Source: Dichloromethanomonas sp964477085 (lineage in GTDB: Bacteria > Bacillota > Desulfitobacteriia > Desulfitobacteriales > Syntrophobotulaceae). From it: DNA of 32,196 bases. Positions 7,862-15,824 of this stretch are shown one piece after another. Numbering within the stretch: position 1 is the first letter of the stretch; each line of letters opens with the position of its first letter. The translations under genes and the position numbers were made by a program. The DNA lies in the NCBI GenBank assembly GCA_964477085.1, contig CAYZDF010000035.1, forward strand, positions 1 through 32,196, in the 5' to 3' direction. The notes below the pieces were generated by a model, which had not been told where the DNA came from, made no database searches, and saw only the letters and a list, made by a program, of their open reading frames with translations.

Positions 7862-8431
7862 TCACTCAGTATTTAGAGCTGGTATAGACTCCAAATCATC
7901 TATGTCATCAAAACTGCTTAAGAATTCAAGTTCTGGAAGCTCGCTCAACGACTTGATACCGAAATGAATCAAGAATTCCTCGGTGGTTCCGAATAAAATC
8001 GGCCTGCCTGGACCATCCTTGCGGCCTATTTCTCTGACCAGGCCTTTTTCGATCAATGTGGCTAAAGCACGGTCGGACTGGACGCCCCTGATAAAATCGA
8101 TTTCTCCGCGGGTAATGGGTTGCTTGTAAGCGATAATGGACAAAACCTCCAGGGCTGCATTGGAGAGCATTTGCGATGGTTGTTTATATAATGTTTCAAT
8201 GTAGCGAGCCATTTCCGGCTTGGTTCCCAGACGAAAACCGTTTTCCACTTCGATCAGGACGAAGCCGTTGGAAGGTGAGTTGTATCTTTCTTTGAGAACC
8301 TGAATAAGTTCCAAGACATTGTCTGATGAAATCTCTAGAATCTCTGAAAGCTTTTGTGTACTCAATGGTTCCTTAGCCACGAACATCAATGCTTCTAAGG
8401 CAGCTATCTCAGTATCCCGAAACAACATCAT
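7862..8431 (-). CDS. scpB: Segregation and condensation protein B
   Basis: A winged-helix dimer that binds the kleisin ScpA in the Smc-ScpAB condensin and helps compact and separate chromosomes. The 189-residue sequence has two winged-helix halves. The hallmark LEVLSIIAYKQPITRGEID lies near residues 93-111, with VQSDRALATLIEKGLVREIG after it and GRPILFGTTEEFL near 142. The acidic C-terminus is typical. ATG at 8431 overlaps the scpA stop by four bases (ATGA), with a GAGGAG ribosome site inside scpA; a second ATG follows at once, so the start could be one codon later. Last gene of the leftward operon. Smc itself is not in the window. Confidence 0.95.
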   Translation of the reverse strand: MMLFRDTEIAALEALMFVAKEPLSTQKLSEILEISSDNVLELIQVLKERYNSPSNGFVLIEVENGFRLGTKPEMARYIETLYKQPSQMLSNAALEVLSIIAYKQPITRGEIDFIRGVQSDRALATLIEKGLVREIGRKDGPGRPILFGTTEEFLIHFGIKSLSELPELEFLSSFDDIDDLESIPALNTE

Positions 8432-9201
8432 ACCGACTCCTCATTCATAAAATCCCACGCTCTCTGTGTAGGAACGATAAAGATATCATGATTTTTTTCT
8501 CCCTGCTCCGCTCTTATTTTTCCCTCTTTGAGCAGTTCAAGTAAAGCGATAAAGGCTACAACAATCTCTACTCGCGTCTTATATCGTAATAGCTGGCTGA
8601 AGGTCATGCCCTTAGGATGAAGGATCATCCGTCTCATGATATCCATGACCATCATTTCCACTGGAATCTCATCAATTTGAACGTAATGAACATATTCTCC
8701 CTTTTCGACTCGTTTCAGAACATCGTGAAAAGCTTTCATCAAATCATCCATCTCAATTCCGGTGAGAGGATTGGGAGGTTTGATCTTCGAAATCAGCTCT
8801 TCCATGTCAACTTCTCGAAAATATCTGCTGCCTGATGATTCGACCCGAGAGCTTAAATATTGTGCGATATTCTTAAAGGCGCGATACGCAACCAGCCTGT
8901 CCACAAGATCCTGTTTAAGTTCTTCTTCCAGCATGATCTCTTCTTCTGTTTTATGTGGTTTAGGGAGTAGTTGGCGTGATTTTAGATATAAAAGCTGGGC
9001 AGCTAACACTAAGAACTCTGAAGTAACGTCCATGTCCAAGGCTTCCATCTTTCTTATCGTGGCGATAAATTGATCAGCGATAACGGTAATGGGAATATCA
9101 TAGATATCAACCTTATTTTGCTGTATCAAATGAAGCAAGAGGTCGAGTGGCCCTTGGAAGATGGGTAATTCAACATAGGGGGCATTCTTCTTTGCTTCCA
9201 T
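8428..9201 (-). CDS. scpA: Segregation and condensation protein A (kleisin)
   Basis: The kleisin subunit that bridges the two heads of Smc. The 257-residue protein has the N-terminal family pattern FQGPLDLLLHLIQQNKVDIYDIP (begins about residue 15), then the helix with SEFLVLAAQLLYLKSR. The C-terminal winged helix begins around residue 195 and ends near IFVPTQRAWDF. ATG at 9201 overlaps the trpS stop by one base (TGATG) and its end overlaps scpB, so trpS, scpA and scpB are tightly coupled. Joining condensin subunits to an aminoacyl-tRNA synthetase suggests growth-linked expression, which is inference. Confidence 0.95.
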   Translation of the reverse strand: MEAKKNAPYVELPIFQGPLDLLLHLIQQNKVDIYDIPITVIADQFIATIRKMEALDMDVTSEFLVLAAQLLYLKSRQLLPKPHKTEEEIMLEEELKQDLVDRLVAYRAFKNIAQYLSSRVESSGSRYFREVDMEELISKIKPPNPLTGIEMDDLMKAFHDVLKRVEKGEYVHYVQIDEIPVEMMVMDIMRRMILHPKGMTFSQLLRYKTRVEIVVAFIALLELLKEGKIRAEQGEKNHDIFIVPTQRAWDFMNEESV

Positions 9202-10175
9202 CAGATTCCCATTGCTTGACGTACCTCAGTCATGGTTACTGAAGCAACTTCTCTGGCTTTTTCAGCACTTTCGGTCAGTACCTTTTCAACTTTACCTTCT
9301 TCTTGCCAATACTGTCTCCTTTCGCGATAGGGGGCCAGTACTTTATCAATATTCTCCGCTAAATATTTCTTACAGGCTACACATCCTATCTTTCCACCTT
9401 CGCATTGTTCTTCAACCTGCTGAACATCAGGTGAATAAATCTGATGGAATTTGGCTACGACACAGACCTCGGGATGACCGGGATCATCTTTGCGTAACCG
9501 TTGAGGATCAGTAACCATCTGCCTGACCTTTTGTCCGATCTCCTCAGTTGAGGCCGTAAGGGAAATCGTATTATTATAGCTCTTACTCATCTTGCGTCCA
9601 TCCACTCCCGGTAAAAGAGGAACTTTACCGATAAGGGCCTGAGGTTCTGGAAAAACATTTCCATAAAGATAATTAAACCTACGGGCAATCTCACGGCACA
9701 TTTCGATATGTGGAATCTGATCTTCGCCAACAGGAACGGCATTGGCTTTGTAGATCAGGATATCGGCGGCTTGAAGCAACGGATACCCTAGAAAACCGTA
9801 GGTATTAATATCCTTACCTGCTTCACCCAGTTGCTGAAGTTGATCTTTATAGGTAGGCACTCTCTCTAACCAGGATATGGGCGTAAACATGGAAAATAAG
9901 AGGTGTAATTCAGCATGCTCCTTGACGTGAGATTGCATAAAAACCGCGCTTTTAGCAGGATCGATCCCGACACTCAACCAATCCAAAGCAATCTCCATAC
10001 AGAGTTCCTTGAGATCCAATTTATCTTCATATCCGGTCGTGAGAGCATGCCAGTCCACAATACCGTAGTAACATTCATATTCATCCTGGAGTGCTACCCA
10101 GTTCTGAAGTACGCTTAAATGACCGATGTGGAGTGAACCAGTTGGTCTCATACCACTAAATATCTTCTTTTTCAC
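9201..10175 (-). CDS. trpS: Tryptophanyl-tRNA synthetase, probable Fe-S type
   Basis: Charges tRNA-Trp. A 324-residue class I synthetase with the HIGH motif at 16-19 (GSLHIGHL) and KMSKS at 195-199. Four cysteines lie in the C-terminal part at 238, 258, 265 and 268, giving C-x19-C-x6-C-x2-C. Thermotoga maritima TrpRS is known to hold a [4Fe-4S] cluster on a C-x22-C-x6-C-x2-C pattern, so this enzyme probably binds a cluster near the anticodon-binding region. The start is GTG at 10175 with GGGAG upstream. Only 23 bases separate it from the upstream nucleotidyltransferase gene, so there is no room for a T-box leader. It is the second gene of a four-gene operon. Confidence 0.95.
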   Translation of the reverse strand: MKKKIFSGMRPTGSLHIGHLSVLQNWVALQDEYECYYGIVDWHALTTGYEDKLDLKELCMEIALDWLSVGIDPAKSAVFMQSHVKEHAELHLLFSMFTPISWLERVPTYKDQLQQLGEAGKDINTYGFLGYPLLQAADILIYKANAVPVGEDQIPHIEMCREIARRFNYLYGNVFPEPQALIGKVPLLPGVDGRKMSKSYNNTISLTASTEEIGQKVRQMVTDPQRLRKDDPGHPEVCVVAKFHQIYSPDVQQVEEQCEGGKIGCVACKKYLAENIDKVLAPYRERRQYWQEEGKVEKVLTESAEKAREVASVTMTEVRQAMGI

Positions 10176-10198
10176 GATTTAAAGCTCCCTTCAAGTCC

Positions 10199-12745
10199 TT
10201 ATATTTTTTCTAAAAACGACTGAATATATTGTTCTTCCTCCTTAATGGAGTTAATCTTCCCTACTAACCACAGGTTACGGATTTCCCTTAATTTTTTTCC
10301 GATCAACGGCCCTTCTTTTAAGCCTAATAAGATGAGTTGAGCACCCGTAACCTTCATCTTGATACGCGAGACTGCATGTTTATAGTCTGTAAGAGGTTGA
10401 TTAAATTCCACAGACATAGCTAAAACTTCAATTAAAGTATCAGAGATGTTAAACAGCAACTCGTCAATCTTCCCCAAGTCAGGTAACCGAAGTTTTAACT
10501 CCTGCCGCAATCGAAGGTACTCCAAGGTTATTTTGTGCAAGTTTTTATTTAATCTTAAACTTTTCATGACCTTAAAAATACCAGTGTCATCAATATGAAT
10601 AAGACTGACCAACCAGCGTTTTTCCAGATCCCAACCTTGTGACTCTTCTTCAACCGCGTTATAGTACCAAGCATAATCGAATTTAAACCAATCTAAGAAT
10701 ACACCACATTCGATAAGCTGCCTACCCATCTTCTGATAATTTGGTTCTTTATAGATCAACATAACCTCTTCGGTAAAGCGTTCCGAACTGATCTTGGCGA
10801 ATACCTTGGCTTCCAAGGCAATACCGATGGCATCCCTGGTGATCTTAGCCAACCTGAAACCATAACGGCCTGCAAAACGTATAGCTCTTAGTATTCGGGT
10901 GGGATCATCGACAAAGCTAAGATTGTGCAAGAAGCGGATCTCACCTTGCTGCAGATCGCGGAATCCTCCATAATAATCAATAACTTCTCCAAAGCGTTCA
11001 CGGTTTAAACACAAGGCCATGGCATTGATGGTAAAGTCTCGACGGAATAAATCTTCTTTCAGGGTTGATTCCTCTACAGTAGGTAATGCGCCCGGAAAAT
11101 CGTAGTCTTCTCGGCGTGAGCCTGCAATATCTACATGAGTACCATCATCCATCATGATTCTGGCTGTGCCAAAGGGGACATGTAAGATCAGCTTGGCCGA
11201 ATGCAGCTTTTGGCTAAGACGCTCAGCAAACGCCAGGCCATCTCCTTCAACGACGATATCGAGATCCATGGTTGGCACCCCCAGAAGCAGGTCTCTCACA
11301 AATCCTCCCACCAAATACATGGGATAATTCATCTCAGCTGCTGCCTCTTTGATGGCGATAATAACCTTTTTTAGTTCACCCGGCAACTGCTCCAGCAGTT
11401 CAAGGGTATCTTCTCTTCGGGCCTGGCTTCGCTCTCTGACCAGGTGACTGGTTGTCGGAACTGCTCTGCCGTAGATCAACCTCAAAACATCGGATCGTGA
11501 TACAATCCCGACCAATTGGCCATCTTCGACCACAGGAAGTCGTCCGATATCATGGACGACCATTAAGCGTTGTACTTCTTCCCAACTCAGATCGGGCTTG
11601 ACCGTGATAGCATCCTTGGTCATAAAACCTTTAACCGGAGCGTGTTGTAAACCATGTTTTAATGCTTTATCCACATCTCGACGTGAAATAACACCGACTA
11701 ATTGGTCATTCATGACAACGGGTACACCGGTATGCCCATATTTAAGGAGGGTCTTCCCCACTTCTTGCATCGTGGTTTCCGGAGACACCGTCTTAACCGG
11801 AAAGCTCATAATATCTTTAACCAGGCTTGGACTCTCTACCCTCTTCCGTATTTCTTCCCGAATATTATCCAGGATAACCTGAATATCTCCATCTTTAATA
11901 ACAGCAGACGCAGCTTTTTCGTGACCAGAGCCACCGAATATTTCCACGATTTTATTGACCGGAAGACTATTCCCTCTGGATCGGGCAACCACGTAAACAC
12001 GGTTCTCCATCCTAACGATAATAAACCAGATATCCGCACTCTCGATCTCACCGATTCGATGCGCGAGCAAGGCCAGTCCTCCAAGATAGTCGTCACATTC
12101 TGCAAACGTGAAGTAAACGGGCGTGCCATCAAATATCTCCGTTGTCCCATTATCCAAAAGGAGTTGAAACAATTCCATTTGTTCTTCTGTTAATGGCCTC
12201 CGTAAATATTCGGCTACAACGTCCAACTGTGCACCATGATCCAGAAGATAGGCGACGGCTTTTATATCGCGGGAAGTAGTGTTTTCGAAAAGCAGACTAC
12301 CGGTGTCATCATAGATACCCAGAGCCATCAGGGTAGCATCAAAACTGCTTATTCTTATGCCCTTCTGCTTAATCATTTCCACTAGAATGGTTACACATGC
12401 ACCCACCTTCTCAATGGTGTAATTTTTCTCCAGTGGTCCATCATAAGGATGGTGATCAATAATTTGCAGATCCACCTTCTCCAAAGCTTTGAGGATCTCT
12501 TTATTCCCGACCGAACGTCCCAGATCATTGGTATCGACCAGAATAATTTTATCTACTTGCGCAAGTTCCATATCTTTGAGCCTGAAGTAAGGCATATGTT
12601 CCTTGGCCAGAGCGAGAAAATCTTGAACAAAGGAACCATGCTTCCCTTCCAGAACCAAAACAGCATCCGGGTAGATCCTTTGGGCAGCCACCATTGATGC
12701 TAAGGCGTCAAAATCCAGATATCGATGGGATAGAATTATTTTCAT
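10199..12745 (-). CDS. DHH-CBS-tRNA nucleotidyltransferase fusion
   Basis: An 848-residue fusion. Residues 1-305 form a DHH/DHHA1 phosphoesterase: DFDALAS at 11-17, DTND at 71-74, IDHHP with D97-H98-H99, and GGSGHEKAAS at 271-280. Two CBS domains follow at about 312-365 and 375-425. The C-terminal half is a class II tRNA nucleotidyltransferase/poly(A) polymerase: YLVGGFVRDLLLG (477-489), catalytic DLD at 494-496, RRDFTINAMAL (568-578) and DDPTRILRAIRFAGRYGF (613-630). I infer CCA-end synthesis or repair, or only A-addition as in some deep-branching bacteria that split the job. No second nucleotidyltransferase is in the window. CBS pairs commonly bind adenine nucleotides, so they may sense energy state. 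ATG has AGAGGA upstream and a sigma-A promoter lies 65 bases away. First gene of the trpS-scpAB operon. Confidence 0.93.
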   Translation of the reverse strand: MKIILSHRYLDFDALASMVAAQRIYPDAVLVLEGKHGSFVQDFLALAKEHMPYFRLKDMELAQVDKIILVDTNDLGRSVGNKEILKALEKVDLQIIDHHPYDGPLEKNYTIEKVGACVTILVEMIKQKGIRISSFDATLMALGIYDDTGSLLFENTTSRDIKAVAYLLDHGAQLDVVAEYLRRPLTEEQMELFQLLLDNGTTEIFDGTPVYFTFAECDDYLGGLALLAHRIGEIESADIWFIIVRMENRVYVVARSRGNSLPVNKIVEIFGGSGHEKAASAVIKDGDIQVILDNIREEIRKRVESPSLVKDIMSFPVKTVSPETTMQEVGKTLLKYGHTGVPVVMNDQLVGVISRRDVDKALKHGLQHAPVKGFMTKDAITVKPDLSWEEVQRLMVVHDIGRLPVVEDGQLVGIVSRSDVLRLIYGRAVPTTSHLVRERSQARREDTLELLEQLPGELKKVIIAIKEAAAEMNYPMYLVGGFVRDLLLGVPTMDLDIVVEGDGLAFAERLSQKLHSAKLILHVPFGTARIMMDDGTHVDIAGSRREDYDFPGALPTVEESTLKEDLFRRDFTINAMALCLNRERFGEVIDYYGGFRDLQQGEIRFLHNLSFVDDPTRILRAIRFAGRYGFRLAKITRDAIGIALEAKVFAKISSERFTEEVMLIYKEPNYQKMGRQLIECGVFLDWFKFDYAWYYNAVEEESQGWDLEKRWLVSLIHIDDTGIFKVMKSLRLNKNLHKITLEYLRLRQELKLRLPDLGKIDELLFNISDTLIEVLAMSVEFNQPLTDYKHAVSRIKMKVTGAQLILLGLKEGPLIGKKLREIRNLWLVGKINSIKEEEQYIQSFLEKI

Positions 12746-12809
12746 TTCTATTCCTCTTTAATCATTGGAGTATTATCATACTGGACAATAACATTTTACA
12801 GTAAATTAA

Positions 12810-12839
12810 ATTATAACATTATTCGTGATATTTGAGCAA
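12810..12839 (-). promoter_or_regulatory. Sigma-A promoter of the nucleotidyltransferase-trpS-scpAB operon
   Basis: Minus-strand TTGCTC (12839-12834), an 18-base spacer and a perfect TATAAT (12815-12810), about 65 bases before the first start codon. Confidence 0.6.
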
Positions 12840-12895
12840 CAGAGGGAACAAGCTCCTTGCTTATCACACACTATTGATTTTCCAGAGCTAAATAC

Positions 12896-12937
12896 AAAAA
12901 GAGACGTTGCTTACATCACCCAGGCAACAGTCTCTTT
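12896..12937 (-). terminator. Intrinsic terminator of the 121-residue orphan gene
   Basis: Stem of 8 plus 5 bp with a one-base bulge (12898-12910 with 12924-12937), followed on the minus strand by TTTTT. It lies just after the stop codon at 12944. Confidence 0.8.
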
Positions 12938-12943
12938 AATTGG

Positions 12944-13309
12944 TTATTGATTGGATTCGTTATTTTCTTCCATCTTTTTATTAATCTCATTCATGGCTAT
13001 ATCAATCGCTGCCTGAGTTAAACCTTCCTTTTTCAGACGGTGATCGATGGCTTCCATCCAGAAACCACTTTTTGCCGCCATCTTACGAAAGGCCTTACCA
13101 TTATTTTTACTTTTGTGAGAACGCGTATCGGCATTGGCCTGAACAATACTGAAGATATATCGGACCTTCAGGCAGGTTGCCTGATCCATTTGATCATATT
13201 CGGCATTAAGCTTATCAATTAAACTGGTATAATAAGTTTTAAACTCTTCGAAGGATATCTCTGTTTCCATTTGGAGATATTCTTTCAGTTTGCTTAATTT
13301 TTCTTCCAT
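12944..13309 (-). CDS. Conserved-looking hypothetical protein, 121 residues
   Basis: I do not recognise this protein. It is soluble, charged and probably all-helical, with no signal peptide or membrane segment. The N-terminal third is acidic (MEEKLSKLKEYLQMETEISFEE, given in part), the middle is basic (RSHKSKNNGKAFRKM, residues 63-77), and the end is a helix rich in lysine, glutamate and asparagine. ATG at 13309 has GGAGGG at 13314-13319. It has its own promoter (13348-13376) and its own terminator (12896-12937), so it is a true monocistronic gene. The basic middle could bind nucleic acid, which is speculation. Confidence 0.75.
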   Translation of the reverse strand: MEEKLSKLKEYLQMETEISFEEFKTYYTSLIDKLNAEYDQMDQATCLKVRYIFSIVQANADTRSHKSKNNGKAFRKMAAKSGFWMEAIDHRLKKEGLTQAAIDIAMNEINKKMEENNESNQ

Positions 13310-13347
13310 GTTTCCCTCCGTACCATATGCTTTTTCTAACCTAGTTT

Positions 13348-13376
13348 ATTATAGATGATAAAAGTCTATTTGGAAA
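13348..13376 (-). promoter_or_regulatory. Sigma-A promoter of the 121-residue orphan gene
   Basis: Minus-strand TTTCCA (13376-13371), a 17-base spacer and TATAAT (13353-13348), some 39 bases before the start codon. Confidence 0.6.
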
Positions 13377-13391
13377 CAGACCTACAAAACA

Positions 13392-13427
13392 AGTACAAGC
13401 GGTAGTTGTCATACTACCCCTTGTACT
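13392..13427 (-). terminator. Terminator downstream of the nhaD-like gene
   Basis: A long stem pairs AGTACAAG (13392-13399) with CTTGTACT (13420-13427) and GGTAGT with ACTACC, broken by one C-C mismatch, with a 6-base loop. On the minus strand TTGTTTTG follows. It lies about 120 bases past the antiporter stop codon. A second AT-rich palindrome at 13501-13524 sits nearer but has no T tract. Confidence 0.65.
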
Positions 13428-13545
13428 GTTATATCTGATCATGTCAATCAGAAAATCCGCTTATCATTATCGATCAGGTTTTATAATTTTGGGATAATGG
13501 TTGTTTATAAAAATCTATAAACAAACCTTGACACATGACTCAGTT

Positions 13546-15135
13546 TTAACGGAAGAAAAGCAGTGTGTTCAAGATGAAGAGCGGAATCAAGAAGGCGATG
13601 GACCATCCCATGTATCCAAAGAAGCTCGGCATCTTGATTTTGTTCTCTTCTGCAATGGAACGAACCATGAAGTTCGGTGCATTACCGATATAGGTATTAG
13701 CACCCATGAATACTGCACCGCAAGATACTGCTAATAACATATGGGGTGCGATAGTACCCACCGTTGTTACCAGTCCTTCAGGAGCATGCAGCGCTGCTGC
13801 TGTCGTCATGAATACCAGATAAGTTGGGGCATTATCCAGGAAGCCGGAAAGTACCCCTGTAGCCCAGAAGAAATGAGCTGGCTTGGTTAAACCAAGTTCG
13901 GCCCCACGAGCACTGAGGATGGCCAGTGCAGGAATCATAGTGATAAAGATTCCAATAAAAAGTGTTGCCACTTCTTTGATCGGGAACCAGGTAAAACGAT
14001 TATCAGTACGGATAACCGTTGAAGTTGTCTTAACAGACAGAAAAGCGGCCAACAGGATAGTGAAATCTCTGATGAGGTTGACATAAGGCAACACGACTGC
14101 ATGTCCATGGTGATCATACAGATGAATACCATAGAGGTGACCGGTTGCTAAATCAGCAAAAGCAGCGCTCTTGGATAAAATACCACTCATAATAACAGCG
14201 CCGACGATCATCGCTAAGAAGATTATATTATGCAGTCCATCGACTCTTAAAGGCTCTTTCTTGGCATCAACAGCTTCTGTACCTGCAACAGTATCTGCTT
14301 GTTTCTGAGCGAGAACAGCTCCGCCGTTAGCTCCTCCTGTAAGTTCAACCTCGACTGCTTGACCACTTCCGGAAGTTTGAACCGCAGTAGTCTGATTGGA
14401 TACCAAGCCCAATTCCTTTTTGTAATAGTATCGATCCATAAAGAAATAGACTATTAGAAGAATGACAGCATTAAAAGCCATAGGCCCGATCAGATTCATA
14501 GTCCAGAAGAAGGGTACGCCTCGCAGGAAGCCTAAGAATAAAGGGGGATCGCCAACAGGGGTTAATGACCCGCCGATATTGGATACCAGGAATATGAAGA
14601 ATACGACCATATGGGTTTTCTTTTGCCGCCACTCATTGGCACGAATCAACGGACGGATTAAGAGCATACTTGCTCCTGTTGTTCCGACCCAGCTCGCCAG
14701 GAGGGTACCAATACCCAACATTGTCAGATTGACTTTTGGAGTTCCTTTTAATGAACCACGTAAAATAATTCCGCCTGAAACCGCAAATAATCCAAAAAGA
14801 AGGATAATGAACGGGATATAGTCCAGAAGAACAATATGCAATAACTGATAGATTCCTTCACCTGCTCCATAGACTATTAAAAATGGAACGAAGAAAACAA
14901 GTGCCCAGAAAGCACTGACTTTCCACATATTATGTTCCCACCAGTGACCGTTGACTAATGGGAAAATAGCGATAGAAAGCAGCATTCCGACAAAAGGCAG
15001 TACACTCCATAAAGGTAAACGATTACCCAGAGCATCGCCACCACCTTCTCCCCCTGATGCTAAAACTACCCCGCTAAAGCAGAATAGGACAATCAGAACG
15101 AGAAAAGAGATTAATAACGCTTTTTTTGGATTCAA
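13546..15135 (-). CDS. NhaD-like Na+/H+ antiporter (ArsB/NhaD superfamily)
   Basis: A 529-residue polytopic membrane protein with roughly a dozen hydrophobic helices. An N-terminal segment (residues 7-26) looks like a signal peptide or first helix. Family signatures: GASMLLIRPL (154-163), NIGGSLTPVGDPPLF (186-200), SGFLDNAPTYLVF and GANTYIGNAPNFMV near the C-terminus. A hydrophilic, low-complexity loop rich in Gly, Ala, Thr and Gln lies at about 243-296. NhaD proteins swap sodium (or lithium) for protons; a related anion role cannot be excluded from sequence. The start is TTG at 15135 with AAAGGA ten bases upstream; no better ATG is in frame nearby. The leader upstream is long and structured, see the entry at 15157. 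Confidence 0.87.
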   Translation of the reverse strand: MNPKKALLISFLVLIVLFCFSGVVLASGGEGGGDALGNRLPLWSVLPFVGMLLSIAIFPLVNGHWWEHNMWKVSAFWALVFFVPFLIVYGAGEGIYQLLHIVLLDYIPFIILLFGLFAVSGGIILRGSLKGTPKVNLTMLGIGTLLASWVGTTGASMLLIRPLIRANEWRQKKTHMVVFFIFLVSNIGGSLTPVGDPPLFLGFLRGVPFFWTMNLIGPMAFNAVILLIVYFFMDRYYYKKELGLVSNQTTAVQTSGSGQAVEVELTGGANGGAVLAQKQADTVAGTEAVDAKKEPLRVDGLHNIIFLAMIVGAVIMSGILSKSAAFADLATGHLYGIHLYDHHGHAVVLPYVNLIRDFTILLAAFLSVKTTSTVIRTDNRFTWFPIKEVATLFIGIFITMIPALAILSARGAELGLTKPAHFFWATGVLSGFLDNAPTYLVFMTTAAALHAPEGLVTTVGTIAPHMLLAVSCGAVFMGANTYIGNAPNFMVRSIAEENKIKMPSFFGYMGWSIAFLIPLFILNTLLFFR

Positions 15136-15156
15136 CTACATAACATCCTTTCCCAA

Positions 15157-15208
15157 GTTTCTTTGGAAATCCAAAGGAAATCCTAAAGAAACAACATTTT
15201 TTTGTTTC
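15157..15208 (-). promoter_or_regulatory. Two mutually exclusive hairpins in the antiporter leader
   Basis: On the minus strand a first hairpin pairs 15208-15202 (GAAACAA) with 15194-15188 (TTGTTTC). A second, longer one pairs 15192-15185 plus 15183-15181 (GTTTCTTT, GGA) with 15167-15157 (TCC, AAAGAAAC) around one bulged A. They share 15188-15192, so both cannot form. The second ends about 21 bases before the TTG start. Two further AGGAGG-like sites (15228-15234 and 15258-15264) have no obvious start codon. It may be a switching leader; I cannot assign it to a known class. Confidence 0.4.
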
Positions 15209-15327
15209 AAGTATTTAACTTTAAAATGCCTCCTATTTCTTTCTGAAGTCTGCTGTACCTCCTCACATTTTTTTCTATATTAACTTATTAAGATGACCAA
15301 AGTAATTTTTGAGACAAATTTTTAGGG

Positions 15328-15597
15328 TCACTTAAGCTCTTGCTCGATTCGTCTTTCTATTTCCTCATCGGTCAAATCATACTTTTCGTTCATCTCCCAA
15401 GCTCTTTGCCTCTGTTCATAATAATAACGCCGTTTCTTTTTTCTAAGCATTTCTATATCCTGGTCTGAATCATACGTATAATCATGATCACTCTTCCTGT
15501 TATTCAAAGAACGAAATAATAAATATGATAAGCTGCCCGTTATTAACAGCATGATTAAGGATGTGAATAAGTTCCCAAAGCCAAATCCAATAATCAC
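15328..15597 (-). CDS. Small single-pass membrane protein, hypothetical
   Basis: I do not recognise this protein of 89 residues. It has one hydrophobic helix at about residues 8-26, then a strongly charged cytoplasmic-type tail with a KKKRRYYYEQRQRAW cluster and a terminal acidic helix (DLTDEEIERRIEQELK). The open frame reaches a TTG six codons further upstream, but nothing there resembles a ribosome site. GTG at 15597 has GAGGTGA at 15603-15609 with five bases of spacing, so I start it there. It stands 192 bases upstream of the antiporter gene on the same strand and could share its transcript. A membrane-tethered coiled coil or adaptor is the most that can be said. Confidence 0.65.
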   Translation of the reverse strand: MIIGFGFGNLFTSLIMLLITGSLSYLLFRSLNNRKSDHDYTYDSDQDIEMLRKKKRRYYYEQRQRAWEMNEKYDLTDEEIERRIEQELK

Positions 15598-15824
15598 AAA
15601 AATCACCTCAATCAATTTTATATTTTACAGAATATTTCACCAAACTTAAAGCTAAAAGTAAATTAAAATCCTATTTTCCTTCATTTTTTTCATTGGAATC
15701 ATTTATTGATTAATTTTATTTACATTATATTCCATATGTGTATCAATTTTACTATACCATCAATATAATGAATTAGTACATCTTGACGATCAATGTTGTG
15801 CTATCATATTAAGGAGGATAACAA

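Noticed and set aside
10176..10198. Possible T-box leader for trpS
   Set aside because: Only 23 bases separate trpS from the preceding gene, too little for a T-box; trpS is co-transcribed.
11702..12193. Plus-strand frame of 163 codons inside the nucleotidyltransferase fusion gene
   Set aside because: It is antisense to a gene whose product is clearly conserved, has no ribosome site and shows no domain pattern.
13499..13527. AT-rich palindrome after the antiporter stop codon as a terminator
   Set aside because: The 9-bp stem is almost all A-T and has no T tract; the stronger stem at 13392-13427 is a better candidate.
14462..14821. Plus-strand frame of 119 codons inside the antiporter gene
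   Set aside because: Basic, repeat-free translation typical of the reverse strand of a membrane protein gene; no start signals.
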